Shown here: positions 38,601 to 50,600 of the stretch, in pieces | How positions within the stretch are numbered: the stretch's first letter is position 1 | Layout of the letters: each line of letters starts with the position of its first letter | Assembly (NCBI GenBank): GCA_019925795.1 | Contig: CM034311.1 | Location: 38,977,472-39,041,471 of the forward strand | Reading direction: 5' to 3' | From: Dendrobium chrysotoxum | Lineage: Eukaryota; Streptophyta; Magnoliopsida; Asparagales; Orchidaceae | DNA length: 64,000 bases | Notes under the pieces: generated by a model | Told to the model about the DNA's origin: nothing | Seen by the model: the letters and a program-made list of their open reading frames with translations, nothing else | Database searches by the model: none | Made by a program: the position numbers and the translations under genes

Positions 38601-41600
38601 TGCGTGTTCGAACATGCAGGCAAAAAGATCAAGCTTTTGCCATCGCAGCCCCGGGTTAATGATGACTCAAAATCCAACCCTGTCAAGTTCAAGAAAGGGC
38701 TGAACCTAGTTACCGCCAAGGTTCTAGATTATGAAATCACCCAAGGCGCACCCATGTACGCCTTAGTCGGTCATGAGACTTCCACTGAGTCTGACGAACC
38801 CATTCCTCAGGAGGTCCAGCCTATTCTAGGTCAGTTTGCTGATGTCTTCCCTGATGATCTTCCGGATCAGTTACCCCCACTTAGAGACATCCAGCACGCC
38901 ATAGACTTTGTCCCTGGAGCCTCCCTCCCTAACCTGCCACACTATCGCATGAACCTCACGGAACATGCTGAACTCAAGAAGCAGGTAGATGAATTAGTAC
39001 AACGAGGCTTCATCAAAGAAAGCCTTAGTCCTTGCGCTGTACCCGCCCTTCTTCCTCCCAAGAAGGATGGATCTTGGCGGATGTGTGTTGATAGTCGTGC
39101 TATAAATAAAATTACCGTCAAATATTGTTTCCCTATCCCGAGGTTGGACGATATGCTTGATATGATGACGGGAGCCACTCTATTCTCCAATATTGATCTC
39201 AAGAGTGGATACCACCAGATCCGGATCCGACCCGGTGATGAGTGGAAAACTGCCTTTAAGACCAAGGATGGTCTCTATGAGTGGTTAGTCATGCCTTTCG
39301 GGTTGAGTAATGCCCCGAGCACCTTCATGAGGATCATGACTTAAGTGTTGCGCCCTTTTATGGGAAAGTTTATCATCGTCTACTTTGACGACATTCTCAT
39401 TTATAGCCAGTCAGTTCGTCAGCACTTGGACGATTTGAGGCAAGTTTGTGAGGTCTTAAGGAAGGAACAACTTTATGCAAATTCCAAAAAATGTACCTTC
39501 CTTGTAGATCGTGTTATCTTTCTGAGCTTTATCGTTTCAGCCCAAGGGGTCTCTGCAGATCCCGAGAATGTGAGGGCCATTGTAGAATGGCCAATTTCCC
39601 AAAACATCCGGAAAGTCCGCAGCTTTCACGAACTAGCCTCCTTCTATAGGAGATTTATTTGCAATTTCAGCACTATTGTATCTCCTATCACCGACTGTCT
39701 TAAGAAGGGTGATTTCCACTGGACCCCGGCCGCCACCAGAGCTTTTGATGAGATTAAGAAAAGAATGGTGGAAGCCCCAGTGATGAGACTTCCTGATTTC
39801 TCCAAAGTCTTCGAAGTGACCTGCGACGCTTCGGGGGTCGGAATTGGAGGAGTCCTGCCCCAGGAAGGTCACCCGGTAGCTTATTTCAGTGAAAGCTAAA
39901 TGACATTCAACAACGTTATTCTACATATGACAAAGAGTTTTACGCAGTGGTCCAATCTCTTCAATATTGGCAACACTACTTGCTCCCGCAAGAGTTCGTT
40001 ATTTTCTCGGATCACGAGGCTCTGCGTTATATCAACTCCCAAAAGAAGTTGAACGCACGCCACGGTCGATGGGTCGAGTTCCTTCAAGAGTACACCTACA
40101 CCCTTAGACATAAGGCGGGAGTTGAGAATAAAGCTGCTGATGCTCTCAGTCATCGTATGATGACTACCACTAAGATGAGAGCTGAAGTTGTGGGATTTGA
40201 CCAGATCAAAAAGGACTATTTGGAATGCCCCGACTTTAAGGAGACTTGTTCTCTCCTGTCCACAGGCAACACCCGCCTAGTGGACAATTTTCTTCTGGAG
40301 AATGGTTATCTCTTCAAAGCCTAGAAGCTTTGCATCCCTAGTACCTCCTATAGGGAATTTCTTGTTTGGGAACTCCACGTCGGAGGCCTCGCTGGGCACT
40401 TCGGTCGGGATAAGAAGATAGAAGCCGTGGAGTATCGTTTCTTTTGCCCCAGCCTGAAGAGGGATGTCAGTAAGATGGTCAGCAGGTGCCACACTTGCCA
40501 GCTGGCCAAGCAACGAAAACAAAATACTGGCTTGTACACCCCTCTGCCTGTCCCCAGTTGTCCTTGGCAGGATGTTAGCATGGATTTTATCTTAGGTCTG
40601 CCCAAGACTATCTATAGGAATGACGTCATTTGCGTCATAGTCGATAGATTTTTCAAAATGGCACATTTCCTACCTTATTCTAAAACATCTGACGCCTCCC
40701 ACATTACTAAGCTCTATTTCAATGAGGTTGTCCGTTTACATGGTTTACCCAAAATCATCGTATCAGACAGGGATGTTAAATTCACCAGTTATTTTTGGAA
40801 GACCCTTTGGATAAAATTGGGCACCAAATTGCAATTCTCCACATCCTTTCATCCACAAATTGATGGTCAGACCGAGGTAGTCAATAGGAGCTTAGGTAAT
40901 CTGCTACGATCCCTGGTAGGCGAGCATATTAAGGATTGGGATTCCATACTCCCACACACAGCTGAGTTTGCTATAGTAATTCTGTGAACCGAACTACTGG
41001 CCTAAGTCCTTCTGAGATTGTTTATGGGTTCAAGCCTAGGTAGCCATTAGACCTCATTCCCATGTGTTCTAGGTATAGGATTTCTGAGTCTACATCTTCA
41101 CTTGCATCACTTATGCATGAACTTCATAAAGAAATTGCATGACAAATTGAAAAGAGCAATAATGATTATAAATTGTATGCTGATCTTAAACGAAAATTTA
41201 AAACTTTTGAGGTTGGTGACTCCATGATGGTGCAAATTGGTTTGGAACGGTTCCCGCAGGGACAGTTAAGAAGTTGCATGCTAAGAGTGCTGGACCATTC
41301 AAAACAATTAAGAAGATCAATGATAATGCTTATGTAGTAGATCTGCCTATAGAATTCAATATCAATCTCTCCTTTAATATAGAAGATCTAATTGCATATG
41401 AAGATCCTGATTTCAACCGACCAAATCCACTCATACAGCAGCCTTGTGTGACCCCACCATATGATAATCCAAGCCTACCTCCACTCTCAAATATTCCCAA
41501 ATCACCCATGGCAGAAAAGGTGGACACAATTCTGAGTGATGACATCATCTCCACAAGAGAAGGTGGACGACGGAGGTACTTGATCAGGTGGAGAGATAAA

Positions 41601-44600
41601 CTGGAGTCAGAGGACACATGGTTGGATCGTGAGGAGCTACAGCGGATTGACCCGACACACTGGAGATCTACGAGAGCACCCGGGACACTTACTCGATGGA
41701 GTCGAGCTTTCTCCCACCCCGGGAGAATGATGGGGACATCAGCACATGGAAAGTCTATTAGAGACGTGGCCATCGATCTACGGCCATGATCAAGTCGTTG
41801 TATTTCTGAGTCATTTCATGTATTTGTCTTTAGTATTTTATTTATCTGTTATTTATGTTGTATTTGTTTCCCGCTTTTACCCCTTACTTAAGGGAGGTCG
41901 TATGTAAGCCCTAAGGGCATTGTTGTCTTTTGCTTTTGAGTCCTTTATACGAGGCTATTTATAGCCCTCATGTTTCTCTTTTAATGCTTAATGAATGAAT
42001 GATAAAATTTTCCCTTGCTTGATTTCTTTGTGAGATCTTGAGAGTGTTTGAGAGAAGGATCCCTAAGAGAGGGAGAATCGTGCATCACCCACCAATCTTG
42101 AAGAGTCGGATTCGTGGCTTTATTTTTTATCTCTTTCCCTTTTCCCCCTCCACCACCGCCAGCTCCACCTTCCCCTCCTCCTCCCACGACCCAAGCTCCA
42201 CCCGACACTAGAACCGTCGGCCCCTTTTTCCCCACCGTCCCCTCCCCCCCCCTCCCCAATCGACGCCCCACCACCACCACAACTGTCGACCCACCCTCCC
42301 CACCAAGCCGTCGGCCCCACCCCTTCTTCCCCTCTTCGAATTATTTCCTAAATCCCCACTTTCCTTATTTATCCCAATCAATCTTTGGAAAGAATTTGAA
42401 TTAGAAATAATTCAAATTTAACTCCCAAATCTTTCTTAATGCCTTGATATTATTTTTGGAAAGAATCTTAATTGAATCAATTAATCCAAATCTGAATTAA
42501 TTGATTAAAACCTTTCCTATTTCATTAATCCTATTTTTGAAAAGGTCTTTTAATTAAATCAATTAATTCAAATCTGAATTGATTGATTAATTATTGCCTT
42601 AACCTAAAATACATTGAATCTAGTCACATGCCCCCCTCCCTCTCTCGCTAAACCCCCCCATGCCCCACCTATTAATTTCTTTCCAAAAATAAAGTTTCTC
42701 CCATTGGAATTAAATCAAAGCCCCTCCCTTCTCTCCTACCCACCCCCTCCCTCATCCCTTTCCCTCTTTAATTATTTCCAAAGTTGGGAATTAATTAGAG
42801 GAATTAAAAGTTTAATTTCCCTCCTACCTAGCTCTTGAAAATCTGAACTAAAGTAAACCCCTACCCTCTTACCTTGGCCGGCCACCCTCTCATCCCTCCT
42901 CTTGCTTGGATTTTGGAGAGAAACTTCTTTCTCTCAAGGGAAATCAACAAGGACCGCAAGAGAACATCTTCTCTGCACTTCAACAAAACAAGACCGTTAG
43001 CTTGGATTTGTGGAGATTTCTTGCTGTTTTTGTCAAGATCGTTAGGTTTTACTTGAGATCTTCAAGTGTTTCCTAACAAATTAGTATCAGAGCAATTTCT
43101 TGGGCTGAAATAGAAGTCTTCCTCGCTGAATTTTGCTATGTTCCACATCCAATCGTGTTGTTTTTTGCTGATTGGAAGTCAGAATTCACGTCAAACTTGC
43201 GGCTCTTGCTATTGGAGCCTAAATCCAAGTTCTCATAGCAAGAAGCAAGGTAGAAGTGTTGGAAGGGGAGATCGGACAATTGAAAACTGAAATTTCAGAT
43301 TTCTGCACTCAACTTTCAAATGTCAAAAGTCAAATTTCAACTATCCACGAGAAGATGGATGGGAATTTTTCCAGCCTAAGGAAGATGTTGTAGAAATTGC
43401 TCGAGGGCCAATCCAAAATGGCGTCGTTAGATGCGAGGGAAGCCTCTGGAAACCCAGGAAGCAGGGAAAACTCTAATCTAATAAAGCAAAGGGAAGATCA
43501 TGAGGTGTAGACTCAAAAGGGAAAAAAGAGAATGCCTCCCCTGGAGCCTGTTCCTATGGGGGAGCCGAGTAGGGGGTATGGGGAGAAGCGTGAGGAGGTG
43601 GAGCATGAACAAAAGGGTGCTGAATTGGAGAGGAGAGGGGCAGAATTTGAAAGGGAAAGGGGTAATTATGACCGAAGAGGGGCTAGAATTGAAAGGTGAG
43701 GGATTTATTATGATCCAAGGGGTGCTAAATTTGAAAGGAGATTGTGAGAATTTGATGAAAGGTTTGGGTATGAGCTTAGAACTGATGATTGGGACACTTA
43801 GGGGGAACCACCCCCTTAGGGAATGGGAAAATATAGAGGGAAAAGAGGGAACGGAGGCGATCCAAGGGTGAGGAAACTGAAGATACCAATCTTTGAGGGA
43901 GCGGATACGCACGGGTGGATCTACAAGGTAGAAAGATATTTTGCCATCAATGGATTGACGGGGGAGGAGAGACTAACAGCAGCTAGCCTATGTTTGGAAG
44001 GGAAGGCTTTGTCTTGGTACCAGTGGAGGGACATGCGACGACCCATACAGAGTTGGAGAGAGTTCAAGGATTGTTTGGTAGAATATTTCCGAACTGGCAG
44101 GGGAGGAGACTTATATGAGCAATTTTTCTCCTTAATACAAGATGGTTCAGTGATGAAGTACTGGGATAGATTCGAGTACCTTGTTAGCCGATTGGACCGC
44201 CTTCCTGAGACAGTGCTAGAGGAAAATTTCATGAAGGGATTGACACCAGATATCCGGGCAGTGGTTAGAGTAATGAGGCCTCGTGACTTGGGAGAGGGTA
44301 TGGAGCTAGCTCAATTGATGGAGGATCAGAGGCACCTGAAGGAGAGACGGGAGGTAACAGCTCAGGAGGTTTGAACAGGAGGACCACTACCTTTCTGGCA
44401 CCTAAGGAGCTGACACCGGGTACTTTTCAGGAGACTTTAAAAGAGAAGACTGTAGGAGTAAGACCTGGGAACAACTTCAAGAAACTCATGGAAACTGAAT
44501 TACAGGAGAAAAGGATAAAGGGGCTCTATTTCAGATGTAACGAGAGGTATACGCTGGGGCACATGTGTAAGGACTGGATTCTTCAGATTCTTACCATTTG

Positions 44601-47600
44601 TGATGAAGAGGGAATGGAGGAGGGTGTCGTCTTTCTACCTTGCGGACAAGATGGGTCTTTAGGAGGGGAGTATTGTTAGACCGGCCCAGCTGGTCCACAC
44701 GGGACCGGCTCAGGCGAAACAGAAGAGGACTCTTCCACCTCTCTTGTACGCCAATCAAATCGCAGGAGCCACCGAGCAGTTTAGAAAGGTTTTTTAAGGG
44801 AGTTAGGAGAGAAATTTGAGTGTAGGGACTATTTAGAGATTTCCTTTTGGATTGTATGCATTAAATAGTTTATTTTCCAAGGGTTAGGGCATCTTGAATT
44901 TGGCTGAAATTTGAGATCGCTTAGGTTTTTGGGCTCTAGCGGTGTCTAGAGATTTGGGAGAGATAGATCCTCCTCTCGAATAGAGGATCAATTGTATCTT
45001 GCTATTTTCGTCCGTTAGTTTGTGTTCTTGCAATAAAATTTTTGTTTTTCTCTGATTTTCTGTTGGATTTGTGGAGATTTCTCGCTGTTTTTGTCAAGAT
45101 CGTTAGGTTTTACTTGAGATCTTCAAGTGCTTCCTAACAAGCACATCCACTAGGCCTTGATCATCAAAGATGAAGCCATGATCCAAATTGGGATCAGCCA
45201 TCCATGGAGGAAGGGAAAAAGGGGCGGCTACCTAGAGGTAAATAAGTGTGTGAGAGTGGGCAATAGCTTTGAGAATTAATGGAGAGGAGAGTGGACAGCA
45301 ATAGGGGAGATTAATGGGGGTTGGGAAGGAAAAAAGGCAGCAAATATGGGAATGGGAAGGGCTTTAATTAAATAGAGTTAATAAGGATTCGGAAGGGGAA
45401 AAGGTAGCAACTAGGGAATAAGAAATGCTTCAATTAAATGGAGTTAATGAGGGTTGGGAAGGGGAAAAGGCAGCAACTATGGGAATGGGAAAAGCTTTAA
45501 TTAAGTGGAGTTAATGAAGATTGGGAGGGGAAAAGGTGGCAATTAGGAAATAGGAAAGGCTTTAATTAAATGGAGTTAATGAGAGTTGGGAAGGGGAAAA
45601 GGTAGTAGCTATGGGAATGGGAAAAGCTTTAATTAAGTAGAGTTAATGAGGATTAAGAAGGGGAAAAGGTGGCAACTAGGGAATACCAAGAGGCAAGGGG
45701 GAAGGCTGGCCGGCCAAGGGAAAACAACAAGGAGTTTGGCCGACTGTTCCGAAGAGGGAGGGAGGCTCGGTTGGCTGTGTGGAGGGAAAGGAAAGGGGTC
45801 GGCCGGCTGTTTGAAGGGTGGGAATGCTCAGTGGCTGCTTAGGAAGGGTTGGAATATTCGATTGGTTGTTTGGAAGGGTTGGAGTACTTAGTGGGTTGTT
45901 TAGAAAGAGGATGGGGGTGAGAGATGAGATAATATAAAGCCAAGAACCTTGAAACGGCAACAGTTGTTGGGTGTTGCTTTGTCCTACTCCTAGGGACTTC
46001 ACTCTTCTCTAAAGAAGACTCAAACACACACATAACTCTGAAAACTGAAGTTTCATTCATAATAATCATCATCTCCATACAATAGCATAGGGCCTCAATA
46101 TATAGGCCTCAAAACATGAAGACTCAAAAGACTAAAACGCCCCTTGGGCTACAACATACAAATAACCCAACATAAGGATAAAATGAGAAAGACTCTCAAC
46201 ATAATACTAAATAAGAAAATGAAATACATGAAAGAAATCATAAATAAAGGCTCCTAATAATAGTTGTCGATCTATGACACCTCCTGTAATAGACACGCCA
46301 AGATTTCCTGCTGATGTCCTCATCAAATTCTCCTTCAACATGGTATACACAATGGTCCCAAACCACTTAGTACACATTGTTATACTTCCCAAATGCTAGA
46401 ATAAAGCTATTTCTAATGCAACTGAACAATTCACAACAATGTTGGAGGAAGCTCGCAACAAACTATCTATCTCAAATACCTAATATAAGCAACTAACAAG
46501 TATTCACCGCCGTCACAGTTTTTCATCAAGGTGACCTTGTCATGATAAGGTTGTGTAATGAGCAATTTCAGCTTAGCACATGCTCCAAACTAAGCCCACA
46601 CAAATTAGGTCCCATACATATTGTGAAGCATATTAACGATAATGCCTATATTATTGATCATTCGTCGGGTACGCTTACATCATCAACTTTTAATGTGTCT
46701 AATATCTTTACTTATCACCCACCAAATGTGGGCAGCATACAACTTCTCCTCGAGTACGAGTTCTTTTGAAGAAATGGAGAACTGATGTCGACTATCCATA
46801 CCTACGGCACACTACAACATCTATGTTTCCTCCACTACTTTATTTTCAGCTTTATTACCGTTTTATGCATTTTCAGTGCACTATAGTTTTTTGGCCGTTG
46901 CTGCCAAAAGTAGAATAGTTCTCTGGTAGAGTAGAATAGTATAAAGATGGTAATGATGTATTAGAAGACATATAGAACATATCCATTGTCTTTGGAGCTC
47001 TTTGTTTTCGGTTTTTCTTCCTGTTTTCAGTTTTTCTTCTGCAACTTCCACGCCACAGGTTCTGTGAAAGTACTTGGATAAAGGCAGTAGACCAAAAAGG
47101 ACTCATAATTGTCTGAGCGTACTGCTGGTCAGTTTGATAAATTGTAGGGAAGCTACAATCACTTTTACCTACCCATTAGACTAATAGCTCAAGGAATTTG
47201 AATAATTTATAGCTAATTAAATGGACTGAATAAAAAGATTTTCAAAACCAAAGCTACTTTGAGATTAAGGATTCATTTGGGACAGCTTCCTTACTGCTTT
47301 TAAAGTAACTTTTTAGTACAAAAATTTTTTAGTTAAAAAAATTTTTGTATTAAAAAACTGTTTTAGAAAGAAATAAAAAAGTTGACCCAAACGAAGACTA
47401 AATCATCAATTTGAAAAGAAAAACAACTTTATGCAATTTATCATTTTACCTTCTCTAGTGTGTGGTCTAGCATTTTCTCACAAAGACCATCCAGCAGTTC
47501 AACAACTGTTTGCGTACCATTTCTGTAATATATTAAAGAACCAACTAATGTTAGTTTGAAATCAAAAGAAAAAATTGCAATACAAATGGGAAATCAATGA

Positions 47601-50600
47601 GAACGGCTCATAGGAGCATCATAATGAGGGTGAAAATTAGAAGCATGAACATATAAACTCAGAAAAATTATGTAATCCCCTAAATTAATTGCCATTAGCA
47701 TTATTAACAAACTGTCTAGATTATTTTCTATGATTCAGTGAGAAAGCCCATAAAATTTTAAAAGGAAAATAAAATCAAAGATAATATTTTCGGCAATCTC
47801 AATCTAGAATCACTACCAAGACAATCTTTAATACCAAATAGAGAAATTAACTAAAATAATAAAATAGGCCATTTGCAGTTAGTACATCACAAATTGCACC
47901 AGATACATGAAAGATTGCACACGACTTTAATACTCGGAAATATTCCCTGATTTGATTAGGACTACATTAAATGGCTGAAATCATACACCTTGATTGATGT
48001 GCAAGCAATTACCTTAGGGCACCAGCAGGCATCAAAATGCCATTACCTATCTAGAAATGTCACCTTCTTAGAATGCGTGCAAGGATGGTCGGAGATCTAT
48101 ATGTGGGGATGCCTCTCTAAGGTTTACACATGACATCTCTCTCTGAATTCTCAAATGATATACCCTCTCAATAGCTAGAGTTTCGAGGAGGATAACAGCT
48201 TTAGAATGTGCAGAGTAAAATATTATATAGAGATAATTTTATTTATGATATTATTCTTGAGAGGAATGTTTTTAAATTTTATTAGGGGGAAGCTAATCAA
48301 ATTTAATTTTAAGTTGATTAAATTTTGATCAATTATCAAGTGAGTTTCGATTTTCAAACAAAATTACAAACCTTATATGGAAGTTTAAAAAGATATGCGC
48401 TAGCAGCTTCGATTTTCAATTATCAAGTGAGTTTCAAACAAAATGATACGCCAGCAGCCGGGGGGAAATTTCGGCCCCCCTTGTGGGGCCCAGCAAGAAG
48501 TTAATTCATTATGTTAGGATAGAAATTAAGGAGATGATCAATTAAGAAAAGATTTTCTAATTGAATTTAAATTAAAGAGAGAAAGATTTCCTAATTGAAT
48601 TCAAATTAAAAAGGGAAAGATTTCCTAATTGAATTTAAATTAAAGAGGTAAATTAATGAGGAAACAAATCTATTTTGGAGGCAATTTGAGAGCTTATTTA
48701 AGGAGGGTTCTAGGGTTTATTTATCTTCATGCATGTTTTGTTTTGAGTATTGCTATAGTTATTTTGCTTTGAGGGCTTCCTAGAGGCATCTAAGCTGTTT
48801 GGGAGAACCGATCTACCTCTCTAATTGTAGATCGCTTGTATCTTGCTTTCTTATTGAGTTATTAATAAAAAATCAGCCATAATTCTTCAAATTCCTACAA
48901 TTTTCTACTGTTTTCTTGCTGAATTTACTTCCACGGTGTATCACCAAATTCCTAGCCTTCGATGAAAGTTATAAAATATAGTATTATCATTTGCATTTTA
49001 GGTTATAACCATGTTATAATTATTTAATAACTACTTCATCTTACTACATACATTGCATAAGTAACTTGGCTAGTTTGACTGGAGGGCATAAACAAATGCA
49101 CATTTCCGGTTCTACATAGAGCACTTTCACTGATAGAATAGCTGATTAAAAATGAATATCAGCACATTCCTTGAAACGTAAGAGTCAATGGAGATGATAA
49201 TTAAATTCAAAAAGTAAATATTTTTAAAAAGCACCTGTAATCAGTGTATTTCCCTTCAAGGCGACCTATAGAATCCATTCCCTGATGAATATCAAGAAAG
49301 TTTTTAGATTTCTTCTCATTGGAAAAATGAAATAGCTAGATTAGCCCTACTTGGAGAGACTAATGGAAACACTTACATGGTACATAAAACATAGAAGTTG
49401 TGCATGTAGAAATTTGACAGCAAAGGATTATGAAACATAATTATTAATGAGAAAACAAAACAAAGCAGAGAATCCTAGTTATGGCACATAATGTTAATGA
49501 TGAGGACATCAGACCTTGAAGAGTTTATCAGAGGCGGGGCCGACGATCAACGGCCACGATCGCACCGATTTATTTTTGAGTTATTTTATGTATTTTGATT
49601 TATTTATGTACTTTTCCGTTTTTACCCTCACTTGAGGGAACAGATGTTTGTGACCCCAAGTAGGGGTGTCAATATTTGACACGACACGACAACCCGACTC
49701 GAACCCGACCCGGAAAACCCGACTCGAACCCGACCCGAGTTCAAAACGGGTCGGGTTCGGGTTCAGGAATTCGACCCGTTTGAAAAACGGGTCGGGTTCG
49801 GGTTGACCCGACGGGTTGCCGGGTCAACCCGTTTACCTGTTTAAGGCCCTGCCCGAGAAGCCTGCCCGCTCTGCCCACCCTGCCCGCGTGCATCCGCGAA
49901 CGCCAGCAGCGCGCCCGCGCCCTCGCCCGGGCTCGCCTCGCTCGCCCGCGCCCGCGCCGCGCGCTCGCCCGCACCCGCGCGCTCGCCCGCACCCGCGCGC
50001 TCGCCCGCACCCGCGCGCTAGCCCGCGCGCGCCCACGCGCGCCCGCGCGCGTCCGCGCGCTCGCCCGCCCGCACCCGCCTCGCGTCCGCCTTCCTGACCC
50101 GGGTCGGGTCGGGTTGACCCGCCAACCCGACGGGTCGGGTCCGGGTCCAGTTTTCTGACCCGTTTCCCTACCCGGGTCGGGTTAGGGTCAACCCGTTTAG
50201 CTGCGGGTCATTGCGGGTTCGACCCGAACCCGACCCGAAACCCGATTTTGACACCCCTAACCCCAAGGGGTACTTTGGTCTTTTATTTTATCTTTGTATT
50301 TGGGACTATTTATAGCCTTCTCTTATGTTTATGGAGAATGATGAATGATTAATATGAAATTTCAACTTTTGTGTCTTGTCTCCTATGTGTTGTGAGAGAG
50401 AGCTTTGGAGAGATCGAAATCCCTAGGTGAGGGCAACACAATACCCACCAACCGCAGAAAGAGTCCGGATTCGTGGTTCTTTCTCCCCTACCTTCTCTTT
50501 ACCTCCTCCTCCCTCCCTAGCCGTCGGCTAGGGTTCTCCAACCCATACAACCGCCGGCCTCCTTTCCCCATCCTCCTCAAACCGACGACTAATTCCTCCC

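Larger units (their letters stand above)
34944..42996 (+). mobile_element. TE3: chromodomain Ty3/gypsy retrotransposon
   Basis: The 5' LTR starts TGATGGGGACATCAGCAC at 34944; the 3' LTR starts with the same sequence at 41728 after the purine run GGGAGAA. The LTRs match up to 36222/42996, at least 1.27 kb, where the 3' copy is cut off by TE4. TATA-like CTATTTATAGCC at about 35170 and 41958. Gag starts at 37021; pol runs to the chromodomain. The element is related to TE1 but in the opposite orientation, and appears to have inserted into the end of TE1's 5' LTR. The true LTR end and PBS cannot be placed because the 3' LTR is truncated. Confidence 0.85.

Noticed and set aside
16285..46330. Claim that TE1's outer target duplication is preserved
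   Set aside because: The flanks TATTG (16285-16289) and AATTC (46326-46330) do not match, so the link between the two LTR pieces remains inference.
49741..50097. Arginine/alanine/proline-rich ORFs on both strands (also 60820-61180)
   Set aside because: Translation of CpG-rich tandem repeats inside the hAT-type elements; open in most frames because the DNA lacks A/T.
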